This document shows positions 22,149 to 39,399 of a stretch of DNA of 64,000 bases, piece by piece. Each line of letters opens with the position of its first letter. The first letter of the stretch is position 1. The notes under the pieces were generated by a model, which was given only the letters and a program-made list of their open reading frames with translations, searched no databases and was not told the origin of the DNA. This stretch comes from Gorsachius magnificus. Its lineage: Eukaryota > Chordata > Aves > Pelecaniformes > Ardeidae. The position numbers were made by a program, and so were the translations under genes. The stretch covers positions 2,013,799 to 2,077,798 of the forward strand of contig CM067104.1 in assembly GCA_034008185.1 (NCBI GenBank), given 5' to 3'.

Positions 22149-22478
22149 AGCTGACCTGTCCGGGGTGCAACATCACTAAAGAAGCTGCTGCAGGATGAAA
22201 AGATGGCAGCACGGCTGCTCGCACCACCAGGCCCTGATAGTTTTAAACCCTTCACTCCGGAGTCTCTGGCCAACATTGAGAAACACATTGCAGAATTGAA
22301 AAAGAAGCAGCGTCCAAAGCAAGACAGCAGCCACCGGGATGACGATGAAGACAGCAAACCAAAACCAAACAGTGACCTTGAGGCGGGGAAGAATTTGCCT
22401 TTCATCTACGGGGACATCCCAAAAGGCCTGGTTGCTGTTCCACTGGAGGACTTTGACCCTTATTATATGACCCAGAAA
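22149..22478 (+). CDS. SCN8A: SCN8A exon 2: 5' UTR end, start codon and N-terminal cytoplasmic domain
   Basis: The exon runs from CCCCTGCAG (acceptor) to CAGAAA|GTGAGT. The start is the ATG at 22203, chosen because it gives [20 protein letters not shown], the conserved Nav1.6 N-terminus. 92 codons end YYMTQK in phase 0. An out-of-frame ATG at 22195, 8 nt upstream, opens a frame that overlaps the start codon. The acidic [10 protein letters not shown] and the [20 protein letters not shown] segment are family hallmarks. Confidence 0.98.
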
Positions 22479-24764
22479 GTGAGTCTGCAAGAAAGAAGTC
22501 GCTAAACCGCCTTTTTCTTAGGAAATTGCAGGTTTGGGTATGATTTAAGTAGAAGACAAAGAATGGAGTCTTTGGATGGGGCTTGTTCACTTGGTTTGTT
22601 TTGTTATATGTTTTTCTTTGAGGTTTGATAGAGATTATATGGTCAATCTTTAAACGCCTGCTTGGATGGAGTTAGGAGAACAAGGTCTGGAAACTAAAAA
22701 TAGATCAAGTTGTGCTAATGTGCCCATTCTAACCATGAGGGCAATAAAAATTTAACCAAGGGGTAATGGTTTTAAGTGTGTAATTCATTACTTGCATGGA
22801 ATTCATAACTTGATCGTTGTGAAGCAGTGGGATCTCGAATCATGACGCAAAAAGAAGTGAGATAAGCTAATTGACTCGCTTTCATCTTCATCATTTTTAT
22901 TTTAACAAATATTTGTGATGTGGCAGGAGGCATTTATGGGTGCCGAGGTGTATTAAGAAATGAAGTGGTGTCCCGAGGGAAGTGGTGAGTAAGCAAGCGC
23001 TGTGATGGAAATGGAGGGGAGGGATCTTCTGCTGGTGAAATAAGGAAGAGCACGATCACTGATTTTTCTTAGAAGGCTCGATGACTTAAAACCAAGGTTC
23101 TTTTCTGCTGTTTAATTCCATTGCTTTCTTCGATAGCATTTTCATTTGGATGAGATAATTACCATCTATACCTCAGGCTTAGGTGCACCACTTGAGAAGC
23201 TGGAGGTTTGACCGCGTATGTGGCAACGGTTGTGATGTGACCGCTCGAAACTTGGGTAGGGTGGCTGTAAAATCAGTAAGTTGTCGTGGGTATCAGGATG
23301 CTTCATGCCTTGGTTTTGGGGCAGACATCCCTTGCCACGTTCAGAAGTGATTCTGTGAGTGGCAGGGCATTATTTACCTGAAATAACTGCATTTGCCGCT
23401 AACGAGGGCGATAACTGGTCACTCTTTCCTGTGTTTACAGTAGGGAATTTATCGCTTGTTTGTGGTGTCGGTGGTGCTAGGAGTACAGGTACCAACTCAG
23501 ACCAGGGCTCTGAAATATGGTGTACGTGGTGAACACCAGGCAGACTGGTGTTCGGGTGGACGTTGTACTTAGGAAACATCCTGGCAGCTGCTGTTGCTGG
23601 TAAGGAGGTAGCTTACTTTATCCCTCCGAAATATTTTCTCTTTATTAAACAAATATTTTCTCATTATTAAACGAACCTGGTGTTGCCTGGTTTTGGTGTG
23701 GCCAGGCTGTGAAAGAGAGACATGCAGCTGAAGAGCAGTTCCCAGGACCTCCAGCTGCGTGTGGCTGCTTGCACCCAACTGAAGTAGAGGTTCCAAAACG
23801 TCGCTGCAGATCCAAGCAGGCATGTTCTGCGCCCTCTTGGTGGTCATGAAGTTGGACGGGCAGTGTAAGTGGGAGGACGGGGCCCTGTTCTTTCTAGCTA
23901 AAATAGGAGAGCAGCGCTGAAAGGGCAGTGGGCGCTGCCATGCCCTGGAGCATTGGGCAAAGGCTTCTTGCTTGTCTTGTTCCACCAGAAGTAGGAGGCA
24001 GAGGGGAACCTCGTTAGCCCTCATGCTTTATCAGTCTCCATAACTGCCTCCCAACGCAATGCTATTAATAAATCTTTCATTTTTAGGGAAAAATAAGCCG
24101 CATTCCCAGCTTTGAAGGCATCTGTCACGTCTCCAGAAGAGAGCCCCACATTTCTGCGCGTAGCCGCTTGCCGAGTTCTGCTCGCTCGCTGTGCCTGCCC
24201 TGCGGAGACGGGAGCTCTCCCCGGAGCTGGAGCAGCTGCAGATGGAGGGGAAGGTTCTGGAGATGGGAGACACAGCTCGCACAGCCCTGCCAACCTCGTA
24301 CTTGCTGTTCTGTGAAAAGAGCCTTGCTCTTCCCATAAACACTGGATTAACATTTTACTGGCTGAGTTTCTTTTGCATCCACTTCTGGATGGCGATGGCT
24401 TCGGTGCGCGCTACTTCTTTGCTGCTTCAAATAGTCAGCGACTTCCCACAAAGAATTTTTTTTTAAGGCCATTAAAAAAGGCCCTTCTCTGAATCATCGG
24501 GAATTGCGAATCTGCTTGAATCATGGGAAGTTTTCCAAGATTTTTCTTTTTCTTTTTTTTTCCCCTCTCCAGCATTTGCCAGAAGGCTTTGCATCATAGG
24601 TCTTTTCTTTTCAAGCTAGACGTACAGCATGCATAGGAACAAATCAGCTGGTTGCTTTTCCTTGCAGTAGGACACAGTGATCTTGGTTTATCTATGGAAA
24701 TTGAAACTGCGTTTTAACTGAGAACCTGAACTTTCCAGTGGCCTGTTAACTGATATTTAAAGGA

Positions 24765-24950
24765 GAAACAGCATGACCTAGAAACAGAACCGTGGTACAG
24801 GGAGTCAGAACTCCTGGGTTCGGAGCCCAGACCCGCAAGCGATGGTTTTGGCCGAGCGACTTCTCTTTTCTCTGCTCAGTTTCATTTTGCAAAATGAGAG
24901 TAATGGCTCTGAGGAGAATCAGGAAAGTCCCTTTGCTCACAGGTAGCAAA
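24765..24950 (+). mobile_element. MIR-like SINE
   Basis: The tRNA-like phrase GTACAGGGAGTCAGAACTCCTGGGTTC, then GGCCGAGCGACTTCTCTTTTCTCTGCTCAGTTTC and TTTGCAAAATGAGAGTAATGG follow the MIR layout: B-box region, core, then CTCAGTTT...TGTAAAATG. It is diverged, as expected for an ancient amniote SINE. Confidence 0.55.
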
Positions 24951-27900
24951 TTTTGGAGGTAATTTTGCTCCTTTTTGTCTTTATGTAAGTACCAGAGGGC
25001 GTTTTTTCATGACCCTTTGTTTTGCAAATAGCAATCACCTTCCAGTGCCTGGCTTGAAGCACATGGGTAGTACTTGCCCATGATATTTCTTGTGAAAACC
25101 CAAAACATTTCAGTTAAAGAAATCAAAAGGCAGGTACATGACCTTCCTTGTTTACCTGTGCAAACAAAATTCAGGAAAGCTACCTCTGTGAGCATCCCTA
25201 GCAAGGAAAGCAAAGCAGCCGATGGCCTCGTAGTCGAGTCTAGTGTTTGCTTAAGCAAGAGGTAAGGATCATCATCCTCCTATTTCCACAACCTTATGAG
25301 TATTTATTTTTTTAAATGTTTTTCCATCTTTTAGACCTCTCTTTCCTTCTCTTCCATTTATGGCCTGGGCTGTCACTCCTACTGAACAACTCCTCGCCCT
25401 GTTCTATCCCATTGAACGTGACTTTTGCCAGGCTGTGATCATTTTCCTCCGGTAACTTCCATTTTGCTCAGTATGAATCTCATTCTTGCTCCAGAACAAG
25501 GTCAAGGTGCTAATGCTCCTGCAACGGCTCCATTTACGAGGCAGTGGAAGGTCCCTGAATAGTCTGGGAATTGCAACCATGTGTAAGTTTAGGTGGATTG
25601 GTTTCAATGGAGAAATCAACCCTGCAGCTGTACAAGACTGCTGATAGATCCGTGAACATCTGAGGCTGGAGCGGGAGTGTCTGAGGTCACCTACAGCTTG
25701 CAGATGAGCACCTGAGGATCTTTCCAGTGCGTATGTGCCAATGGAGTGACTTGCAACTTCATCAAGTCACATGCGCAGTTTGGAAATGGGCCCTCTGGTC
25801 CAGAATGTCACCTTGACTGCGTGGACCTGGGAAAATTACAGGGATGTGAGAGACCAGCATGCGGGAGGCACGCCTGGCCCTGGCATGTGCTCCAAAGAGC
25901 CTTGGATTGTGGCTTCTGTTTTCACGGCTCCGTTAATGGGGTTTGCATTTCGGTGAAGTGACTGACGCAGAGGGAAGAATGGGGACCATCTCAAAACCAG
26001 CCTTTTATCCTTCTATCCAAAAGCTAATTACCTTTTCCAGGTCTTGCGTGTTGAATGTTATTTTTTCTTCCGCTCCATCTCTCCGGTAGGCTTAAAAGGA
26101 GCAGCAAAAGCCAGCGTGCCCTTCCCAGCTATCCTCCCTGCTGTCATGGTAGAACGAACAAAGGAGAGCATAACGCCTGCCAGGCGTCTTCTCCCATCCT
26201 TCCTGGCTGTTGGATGGAAGGCAAAGCGTAACGGGGTTGTTTGTGGTTGTATGGCTTTCCGTGAGACGACAGACCACGGCACTGCTTGCATCCAGTCCCA
26301 GGCGTTGCTGTAGCAAGCGGAGCTTTCGTGCTGTGATCAGGGTATGCCGAGTGTGGCACGGACCGGGAGGCGAGAGAATCTCTGCTGCAGTCACCTAAAT
26401 AGCTGCAACCCACTGGTGATGAGTGGAAGGAAGGAGAATCATTTCCGCTTCGGAGACAGCATGAATGTCCTTACATAGGCAGATTGCGGTGTCGTTAAAA
26501 CTGAAATTCAGATCGGTTTCTCAGTATCGCGTGTTGAACAATATTTATTTTTAAAAATACCTCTTTCAGGAACATTTTATTTGATAAATTCAAAAAAATG
26601 TCCAAGGGTTTTTCCTGTGTTGGGCTTGAAACAGGAGATTAAAGCAAGAGCAAAACATGGCAGATAGTTTTTTCCTTGTAAGCTTTTCAGTGGTGAAGAG
26701 TGAGTTGCTAAGAAAGAATAAATTTGTCCCCTTTTTGGGGGAGGACGGAAAAATAAATACTAAATAATGCATTTTCTGTATTAGGAAGTAACATCTCTGG
26801 GCCAAAACAGGCTTGAAAAGTATTTTGCATTGGCGTTTAATTCTGTAGATACTGCTTCAGCCTACAGGGTGCCAGAGTTCCCTGTAAATTCATTTTGAAA
26901 ATAGCGATGTTAAAGTAACTTGCTGAGGGTGTCGTCAGAAAGTCGCTGCTCTCTCTTGCTTAGCGCGGAGAGTAAGGCAATCGTCAGCTACCGCCGTAGG
27001 AATGCGGTTCCATATGTTCTTAGGCTCTTCGTAAAGCTGTTTTCTTCTTAAGTCTTCTGCCCACTCCTCCTCGCTCTTCAGCCATTACAGAAATGCTTCA
27101 TGTAAAACTGGCATGAAGCAAGGGTATTTTAAATCTTCACATAACTGGAATGCCATTTGCCATCCCTTGGTTAGCTCTGCCGTGCTCTCCAGCACAGCTT
27201 CTTTAATGCACTCTTTTGCCAGCTGATTTAGAGAAGGTTTATCCTTTGCGATCTTTTTATATGAGACCCATTTCTACGGTTTCTGCAAAGCGTAGATTCC
27301 CAGCCAACTTTCAGCAAACCAAAGGGGACAGAGCCTTTTTCACAGCTCCTTAACAACAAAGCGAGACTTTTGAAAGTTCAACCGGACTTCATCTCGTAGA
27401 AGACAACGACTGCAAAATGCCTTTCGCCAGGTATCGCCTTTCTCTTGAGTCTTGAGCTTTGCCTCAGCAGATCTCAAACAGGCTTAAGGATGTTCTTGGA
27501 CCTGAACCAGCAAGCATTTTAAGAGCGCGCAGCCATTTTGAAATTGAGTTTTAATATGTCAGCAGCATCAAGAAAAACTAAGATAAGATTTTAAATTGCC
27601 AGACGCTTTTTGGCTTTTGGGCTCTTCTTTCTATTGACAAGGCCAAGCAGAGATTCACCCAGGATTTTAGAAGATACAGAAGGGAACTGGAGCAGCGGAT
27701 GTTGGAACTGGTGGGATTGGTGAGCAGGCTGGAATGTACAGCACCTTACCTGTGTTACGGTTGTAGTGAGAGGCCCAGTTTTGATGGGCTTTATAGACAG
27801 GAGTAAGTTCAACCAGCGTTATGGTCTAGAAAGCTGGGCAGAGCACGGAAGAGAAAACAAGGAGCTGCCTTATGTAAAGTCATGTCATAGCTGAAGGGCT

Positions 27901-28069
27901 GAGCCGGCAGGCAGAACGTAGAGTTCATGTTTGGTAGGCGATTGCCCTGATCGTCGGATGAAACAGTTGATATTGCGGTGGGGAACGCCAAATTTTCTGG
28001 GTTGATCCTTGGGAAACAGCTACTGAAAATGTGTATTTCCATGGGATCACTCCCGCGTGCCAAGGGGTG

Positions 28070-29122
28070 CTGGTTTGACCTTGACTGGATGCCAGGTGCC
28101 ACCAAGCCGCTCTGTCAGCAGGACAGGCGGGGAGAGAATGAGATGGAAAGGAAAAAAAACCCAAACTCTTAGGTCGAGATAAAGGCAGTTTAATAAAGAA
28201 AAAGCAAAAGCAAAGGCCACATGCAGTAGCAAAAGGAAAGAAAACAAGATTTTATTCTCTACTTCCCATTAGCAGGCGATGCCCAGCCATTTCCCGGGAA
28301 GTAGGGCTTCAGTACACCTAGTTGTTCCTCCCGAAGACGAAACGTCACAAAAGACAAATGTCCCCCCATGGGTCCGCAAAGTCTTGCCAGGAACCTGACC
28401 TGGCGCAGGCTTCCCACAGGGTCACAGCCTCCTCCCTTCAGGCATCCACCCGCTCCAGCGTGGGGTCCTCCACGGGCTACAGGTGGAGATCTGCTCCCCC
28501 GTGGACCCCCCCTGGGGTCCAGGGGAAGGGCTTCCCCCCGGGAGGGACAGCCTGCCTCACCATGGTCTTCACCATGGACTGCAGGGGGACAGCCTGCCTC
28601 ACCATGGTCTTCACCATGGACTGCATGGGGACAGCCTGCCTCACCATGGTCTTCACCATGGACTGCAGGGGACAGCCTGCCTCACCATGGTCTTCACCAT
28701 GGCTGCAGGGGGACAGCCTGCCCACCATGGCTTCACCATGGACCTCCATGGACTGCATGGGGACAGCCTGCCTCACCATGGTCTTCACCATGGGCTGCAG
28801 GGGGACAGCCTGCCCCACCATGGGGTGCACCAGGGGCTGCAGGGGAATCTCTGCTCCGGCTCCTGGAGCACCTCCTGCTCCTCCTTCACTGCCCTTGGTG
28901 CCTGCAGGGCTGTTTCTCTCCCATCCTCTCACTTCTCTCCGGCTACTGAGCCACAGACGGTTTTTTTCCTTCTTAAATATATTATCCCAGAGGTGCTTCC
29001 ACCGTTGCTGGTTGGCTTGGCCTTGGCCAGTGGCAGACACAGGGAAAACTTCCAGCAGCTTCTCACAGAAGCTCTAGCCCCCCCCCCCCACTACCAAGAC
29101 CTTGCCACGCAAACCCAATACA
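28070..29122. mobile_element. Avian endogenous retrovirus LTR-type element with internal tandem repeat
   Basis: Recognised by phrases I recall from a common bird LTR family: TTGACTGGATGCCAGGTGCC, CCATTTCCCGGGAAGTAGGGCTTCAGTAC, TCCTGGAGCACCTCCTGCTCC, TTAAATATATTATCCCAGAGG and the end CCTTGCCACGCAAACCCAATACA. It is about 1.05 kb, running from TG to CA, and encloses the 42-bp repeat at 28540-28850. No gag, pol or env is adjacent. Family name, orientation and exact ends are uncertain because I rely on memory. Confidence 0.55.
28540..28850. repeat. 42-bp minisatellite, about 7-8 degenerate copies
   Basis: The unit is GGACTGCAGGGGGACAGCCT followed by GCCTCACCATGGTCTTCACCAT, with length variants (one or more bases lost near 28672, 28702 and 28725). 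Divisibility by three leaves long open frames on both strands. These frames are artefacts. It is embedded in the LTR-type element. Confidence 0.93.
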
Positions 29123-30779
29123 CAAAGCAAATGGTCTCTGACCCCCCCGTATAGTGCAGCGCGCGTCCGCTTTCCCCGCCTGAGCCTGGCTTGCTCTCCT
29201 GGCAGAGGTCTGCAGCCTTTGGGTTGGTTTGCATCCACGAAGCAGCAGGCACGTACCCGCGTCTCCTTCGGTTTTTTGTATCTGAGCAAGCCACAGGGCT
29301 CCTGCGCCGTGGGGTTTCCCATGTAGAAATGGAGGCGGTAACAAAACCGAGCCTCGCAGAACCACGCTGCGTGGGTTTGGGGGGGAGTCTCTGCCTTTGC
29401 CTGGCTCACCTTGTGCCCTCATCATGTTGAGCAGAGTCACGTCGGAGATGTCATCGCCTAAAAGATGTGGTAGAGTTGAGAGCTCGGGGTTGTGCTCGGG
29501 ATGCAACTGAAGCCCCTGAGCCACCCCAGCGTGATGGGTATCCTGCTCCGAAGCCTCTGCAGGGCACAGCGAGGGGAGATTTTAAAATGTGAGGCTTGAG
29601 AAGTTTATGGTGCCAGGCAAGGAGAGGCAAGGGTGTCCCTTGATCACTCTGTAATCTGCACTTCTGAAAGACTTACGGCCTTTTAGAATCTTGTTACGTG
29701 CCAGGGTAATCTGTTCATTAATTCTTGATGCTGCAATTTAAGAGCTGTCCAGGGTTGTCTTTAAAGTGCTTTTGTTGGGAGATGCATTAGTGGTTGTGCT
29801 AACTAATCTTTGCTGAACCACAATCTTGATTCTGATTTCCTTTTCAAATAATTTACTGCTCAATGGTCTAATTTAGCCAAATGAGCTAAAATACATTGTT
29901 TCACCGACTAGGAGGGAAATGACAAATTTCATACGAGCGAGTCTCCTGGGGAAGCACGGCGACTGCGTTGGCAGAAAGCCCTTGTGGATTCCCTTGTGTT
30001 GGACTCCAGGAGGCTCAGGGCTGTGCCAAACGGTGGGCTGGTGCCGGCGACCGAGCCTGCGGCGAGTCCGGCTTTGCTCCGTTCCCCTGCAGTGGTCTGG
30101 GGCTCATCCTGCCTTGCTGGTGCTGCAGCATCCCAGGAGGAATATAAAATGGGAAAATGGTGCCAGGGAAAGGGCTTCAGCTTTCCAGTGCACACAAATT
30201 GCTTTTTTGCCTTCGAGTTGAGTGGTAGGTGCATTGAGTGTGCCGGTATTAAGCAACCACCATTCTAATTTTGCCTCTCCAGATGGCTGCGTGTGATTCT
30301 CCCGGTGCTTTTTGATATGCGTGTTCGCTAGCGGGGAGATGAAATACTGGGTCTGTATTTTAAGGCCGGTGATGGCGAGATGAGATCGATTCTGCCTCAC
30401 GTTTACATGATTCATTCCACAGGTTCTGTATAAAGTAGCGAACCTTAACATCTCTACTAATTAAAGGCGATGAGAGCACATGACTGTGCCTGGAGCTGGT
30501 GCTCCAGCGTGGAATGTGCTCAAAATTGCCAGTGAGTGGGGAGGATGAGTGGGGACGATGTGACTTTTGTCTGCTGGGGTGGGGGACTCTGCCATGACAC
30601 TTTCTTTCCGCTTACCTGTCCGTCCTTCTTTGCAGGTGAGGCGCAGTCTTGTAAAAACACAATTTGTTGGGGTAGTGAGGTTTGGGAAGGGGGCACACAC
30701 GGGCTACACGGACACTGTGCCACAAAGACGGTCTTGTGCACTGGGCGGTGGCGTGGAGTCTGGGTTCAGCTGCTAATTC

Positions 30780-30850
30780 TGCTCCTGAATTTGTGGTCCT
30801 TAGCTGCTTCGAGCCTCGGTTCTTACCCGTTAGATAGGGATGACGGTGCT
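30780..30850 (+). mobile_element. MIR-tail relic
   Basis: CTTAGCTGCTTCGAGCCTCGGTTCTTACCCGTTAGATAGGGATGACGG resembles the MIR 3' phrase CTCGGTTTCCTCATCTGTAAAATAGGGA. It is short and diverged. Confidence 0.35.
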
Positions 30851-31078
30851 GCTGCCCTCGCGTGACGAGAACGTGCGCCCGTGCCTCTGCTCTGAGGCAC
30901 CCGGTGAAATGGATGGCTTGGAGTAGAGTTATTCATGATGTCCTGGTAGGTACGTTTTACCCTGATGGGAGCTTCATCACAGAGATTATTCTTTTCAAAA
31001 GCAGAAAATGCTGGTTTTTTACCATGGAAGTTGTTTGTCTTTTTCTGTACAATTCATGCTTTGATGCTCATGCATTAA

Positions 31079-32809
<1,731 letters not shown>

Positions 32810-32989
32810 TAAGTAACGCTTCTTCTGCTCTTAAGAATCTCGCAGAACGTTGTTTTTTCTATTTTCGTTGGGTTTTTATGGAGAAATGTGTTCCTGCTCA
32901 CGTTTAAGTTTGCATGGATACAAGCCGTCTCCTATAGCCACTTTGTTCAAGACAAAAGCGTTTGCAATTCATCTTTTTTTCACGACTAA

Positions 32990-35248
<2,259 letters not shown>

Positions 35249-35297
35249 TAGCTGTTGGGTACAGGCCCCTGTGAGTGATGTATTGCTTTGTCTGTAG

Positions 35298-35465
<168 letters not shown>

Positions 35466-37104
35466 TAAGCATTAAAGGCTGGTCTTGCGTGTATCTTTTT
35501 TTTTTTTTTCCCCCATATCTCCCCTCCCGTCCTGCATTGCTTATTTCTCAGAAATAGCACTGGGGTATTTTTGATGGGCTTTGCAGTCTGTGTAAGCAGA
35601 GTAGTTTGAAATTAAGGCTTCTGGGCCATCAAATTATGGGATGAACATTCTGCTGTTCTGTACTTCTCTATCCCTGTGTACACAAGTGGCTATCTGATCT
35701 CAGAAACGAAAGCCAGGCCTAAAGTTTAACTCCAGGTGAATAAAGGATCAGGCACCCCCTCCCTCTTAGGCTGGACGGTTTCTTGCTCAGCAAGTCACCC
35801 CGTTATCGTCAGCGTTTCTAGAGGTCTTTTAGGAATAAGTTTATAAAGCAAGTGAGCCAAACCCAACCGAGATTAAAACCTTTCTGCGTGAGGCTACTTC
35901 AGTTACTTGGAGTCGGATGGGATTTGGGGCAGGTTGTCTTCTAGGTACTGACGATGAGCTTGCCTCCCTGTCTTCAGAGAGGGTTGACGCTGCCATTTGG
36001 AGATGGACTGAGCTCAGTGGAGCCTTGGCACTGCCAGCTTTTGCATTTGTATGTTGTAGCGGAGCCGACTGTCAGCTATGGATGCACTAGTGTGTGGCCC
36101 AAAGTACTGACTGAACTCTCAGTAAGCCACAAGTCCTCATTCCTAGACCTGCCCACTTCACGTGCCACCCCCAGAGCTGGGCTTTGCGGGACCGTCACTT
36201 ACAAAGCTACTTCTAGACCCCTAACTCCATCTGGGTGTTGGAGGGTAAGCAACGGCCCTTCCTCTATTGTAAGAGACCGTTACGGACTGAGAATACGATT
36301 CTGATCCTGAATTCTTGCTTAGAAATGTCTCGTGCAGATGATTTCTCAAAAGTATCCTTCATTTTAAGGTCAAGCTCAAGACTCAGTTTCCACAGGCACT
36401 GAAGCATCTGTAGTTTTCCAGTTTTCAGGGGCTTGACCTGTCTCAAGGTGGGCACCCTAAATAATCATGTGATGAATTTTGCTCTTCTATTTCTTTGTGT
36501 TTTGTTTCCTGACACCTTAATGGTTCTTTTGCTTTCTCAGGCCAGCCTTGCATATATGTTTGCCAGAAAAGAGACTATGGAAGTGTAGGGGCCCATCATT
36601 TTTGTCCCCATTCCAGACTGCTAAACCCATCAGATGTACATGGCTGTTGTGCATGATGTTCTTATGTGGCACCCGCTTTCCTTGCACCGAATGAGAGTTT
36701 GCTAGAACAACGTCCTTACGTAGCCTGCCTTAACGTTTGGCAGTGCCCATGCAAAGCGCAAGAGGTATTTGGTAATTGCTGGTAGCAGGGCACCAGGCGG
36801 ATCTGAAGGGCAGTTGCGATTCTGGCGGCCTGCTACAGGTATCAACTGGCTTGCTCAAAGAAAAGCATCGACGTTCAAATGAGTTTCCTATGTGTTTTGC
36901 TTTCATAATCGTAGCAAGGTGAAGACGGCGCAGCCTTAATGAGCTGGTTACTAAACGCGTGACAGCATGTTCCTATGGGAGGGAGCAGAACGGTTCTGTT
37001 CTGTGTCACTCTCTCCATGCTACTCAAAACGAACGGAGTTTTCCTTTCATTTCAAAAGGCAGCAAGGGGGGTGGATCTGAGCCCTTCTAAGTCCAGTGCA
37101 GCCA

Positions 37105-37203
37105 TGGTTTAGTGGTGGGATGGCAGGGTTAGGTTAAAGGTTGGACTCGATGATCTCAAAGGTCTTTTCCAACCAAAGTGATTCTATTCTATGATTCTAT
37201 GAT
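37105..37203 (+). mobile_element. CR1 LINE 3' end
   Basis: GGTTTAGTGGTGGGATGGCAGG, GGTTGGACTCGATGATCTCAAAGG, CTTTTCCAACC and the ATTCTATTCTATGATTCTATG tail. Confidence 0.88.
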
Positions 37204-39399
37204 TTTTGCTAACGGGATCATTTGCTGCTCATTTTTATTAGCGGGATGATTTGCTGCTCGCAGCTGAGGGGATCCTGTTTGACTCTCGGGTGCACCGAAC
37301 CCATCCATGGCTGCAACTGTAAATGGCAAAACCTTGGTTCTTTGTGTCAGTTCGGCTCTGGGGCAGGATTGCCCCGGCTGTGGCTCTGCAGCACCGGGGG
37401 TAAAGCACAACCCTTGCTCCCCTCCCCATTTTGTGACCGACAAGATGAGGAAGGTGAAGCATCTGTGCCTTTAGGGTTATTTAGTATGAACTTAGGCGCA
37501 GAGTGCTCTTTATGGGTTTTAGTGCTATCATGTCTCAGGGCAGAAGTGATTTTTTTAGAATACGCCTAATATTAAAATCCAAAGGGGTTCCCCTCTACTT
37601 CAGCCTGAGTAATGGAATGGAAATTTTAACACTGCAGTGAGCTAATGAGAAAATGATCTTGCTCTTACAACAAGTGCTAACTACAGCTTCTATCAACAAT
37701 TGGAATCGTCCTCAGTGTGTTTTTTACACGAGATAAAAATGGGAAATATTACCAGAAGATTATGTGCCACTGGATAAAATTTCGTGCAGGTAGAGACTCT
37801 GTGTCGATTTGTGTGACGGGAATGGACGGTGGCACCTATGAGCTAACATATCAAAATATTGCTTTCATCTTAGGGCTTGATAGACCATATTAAACTCTGC
37901 GGTGGCCTAAATCTTTCAACTGGCACTTGAGTTATTTTAATTTACTAATGCCACCAGTCTCCACACGTTGCCAGCCTGTGACACACCTGCATTAAATAGG
38001 ACCCGGGGTAACCTGGATCCGCATACACGAAGGTGATTGCTTGAGCTGAAAGTTTTTGGGAGTTGGATTTGCCCTGTGCCCGGACTGGGAACGCTCTTGC
38101 TGCCAGTTCATCATCTTGGTTCAAAACCTCCTTCTCCTTACACGCCTACGAGAGAGCAACACACAAAGCAGAAGCGCAATGGCTGCATGTGCGTATGTGA
38201 GCAGGGGAGAGGAGCATGCAAACGAGCGTTGTGATGGTTATGGTCTGCCCGAACAGTCCAAAACCGCTTTGTCTTGGAGTAGGGCTTCGGTGTTGCTTCA
38301 AAGTTTTGAAGACTGAAGTAAAAGACATTTAAAAAAAAAATTATTCCTTCATAAGAATTCGTATTATTTATGTATTTTTGAATCTGTATGTTCTTGATAT
38401 GCATCAAACTGCTGTTGGTATAGAGGGGTTTCTTGTCAAAGGTTTATTACAGGATGCTTGCGTGGCTTCAGCCAGAGACTTGGACCTGACTGGCCCTGAA
38501 TTCAGCTGGATCTGTGATCCCCCCCACCCCTTCAGCCTCCTAAACTACTCATTTATAAATGCAAGATCATCCTACTTCGTATCAGAAAGGCTCGTTAAGG
38601 GGCCCTAATGCTGTATTGTTCCTGCCTCCCAAATTCTTGCTTGTTCAGGTCTGTCTCCTGAAAGCATCAGTGCTGCCTTCTTCCCCTGCATCATCGATGG
38701 TTCCTCTTACAGACCAGACTGGTTTGGAAAAGCAGCAGGATGCCTGGCTTATGCCCAAGCTTACTTGTATTATTGAGCCTTGCCCGTTAATGATCCTGAC
38801 GGCCTTGGTAAAACCCAAAGAGCCAGAATTCTGGATGAAATCCTGCCCTCCCCGTAACAAAACCCGGGATCTACATGAAAGATCCAGCTCCCGCAAGGAA
38901 AGGAGAACAGTTTAGTTGAGCAGTAGAAACTTAAGATGTAGACAGTTCGAAAGGTATGGGATCTTTGTAAGTTGTTGTAGTTTGTGCCAATAAGCCAGGC
39001 TTAAACACAACTAAAGGTGTCCACGGAGAGGTTTGTAGCAGCGTGTCTTAATTTAACGTCTCTATTTAGACAAGCCCTGCTTTCATGGCAATGCCTCCCG
39101 AGTAGGCTTTGCATCCTCTGCTGCCAGGCTCAGGTGTTCCCAGGGATGAAGCTGGTATTTCGTTTTGGTCGAACGATGGGCTAGTTCGCCATTGGAACCG
39201 GTGAGCTCGGTTCATTCATCACCTTGACTGTACCACACGGAAAAACCTGCATACGAGGGGCGGTTCCCAGGAACCCGGCTGTTTTATAGCAACCATCTTC
39301 TGCCGCCGTACAGCGGCTGCAAGGTGCTGTGTGTATTTGAATTTTCAATGTATTTTCATTCTACAGCAGTGATTTCTAGTCTTGTTTTCTTCCCTGCAG

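Noticed and set aside
24781..24850. tRNA gene, suggested by a CTGGGTTCGGAGCCC B-box-like phrase
   Set aside because: No cloverleaf or A-box at the right distance. The phrase fits an old MIR SINE.
28322..29154. Overlapping frames of 190-250 codons on both strands
   Set aside because: They come from a 42-bp tandem repeat (a multiple of three) in an LTR-type element. The peptides are periodic and have no start context or conserved domain.
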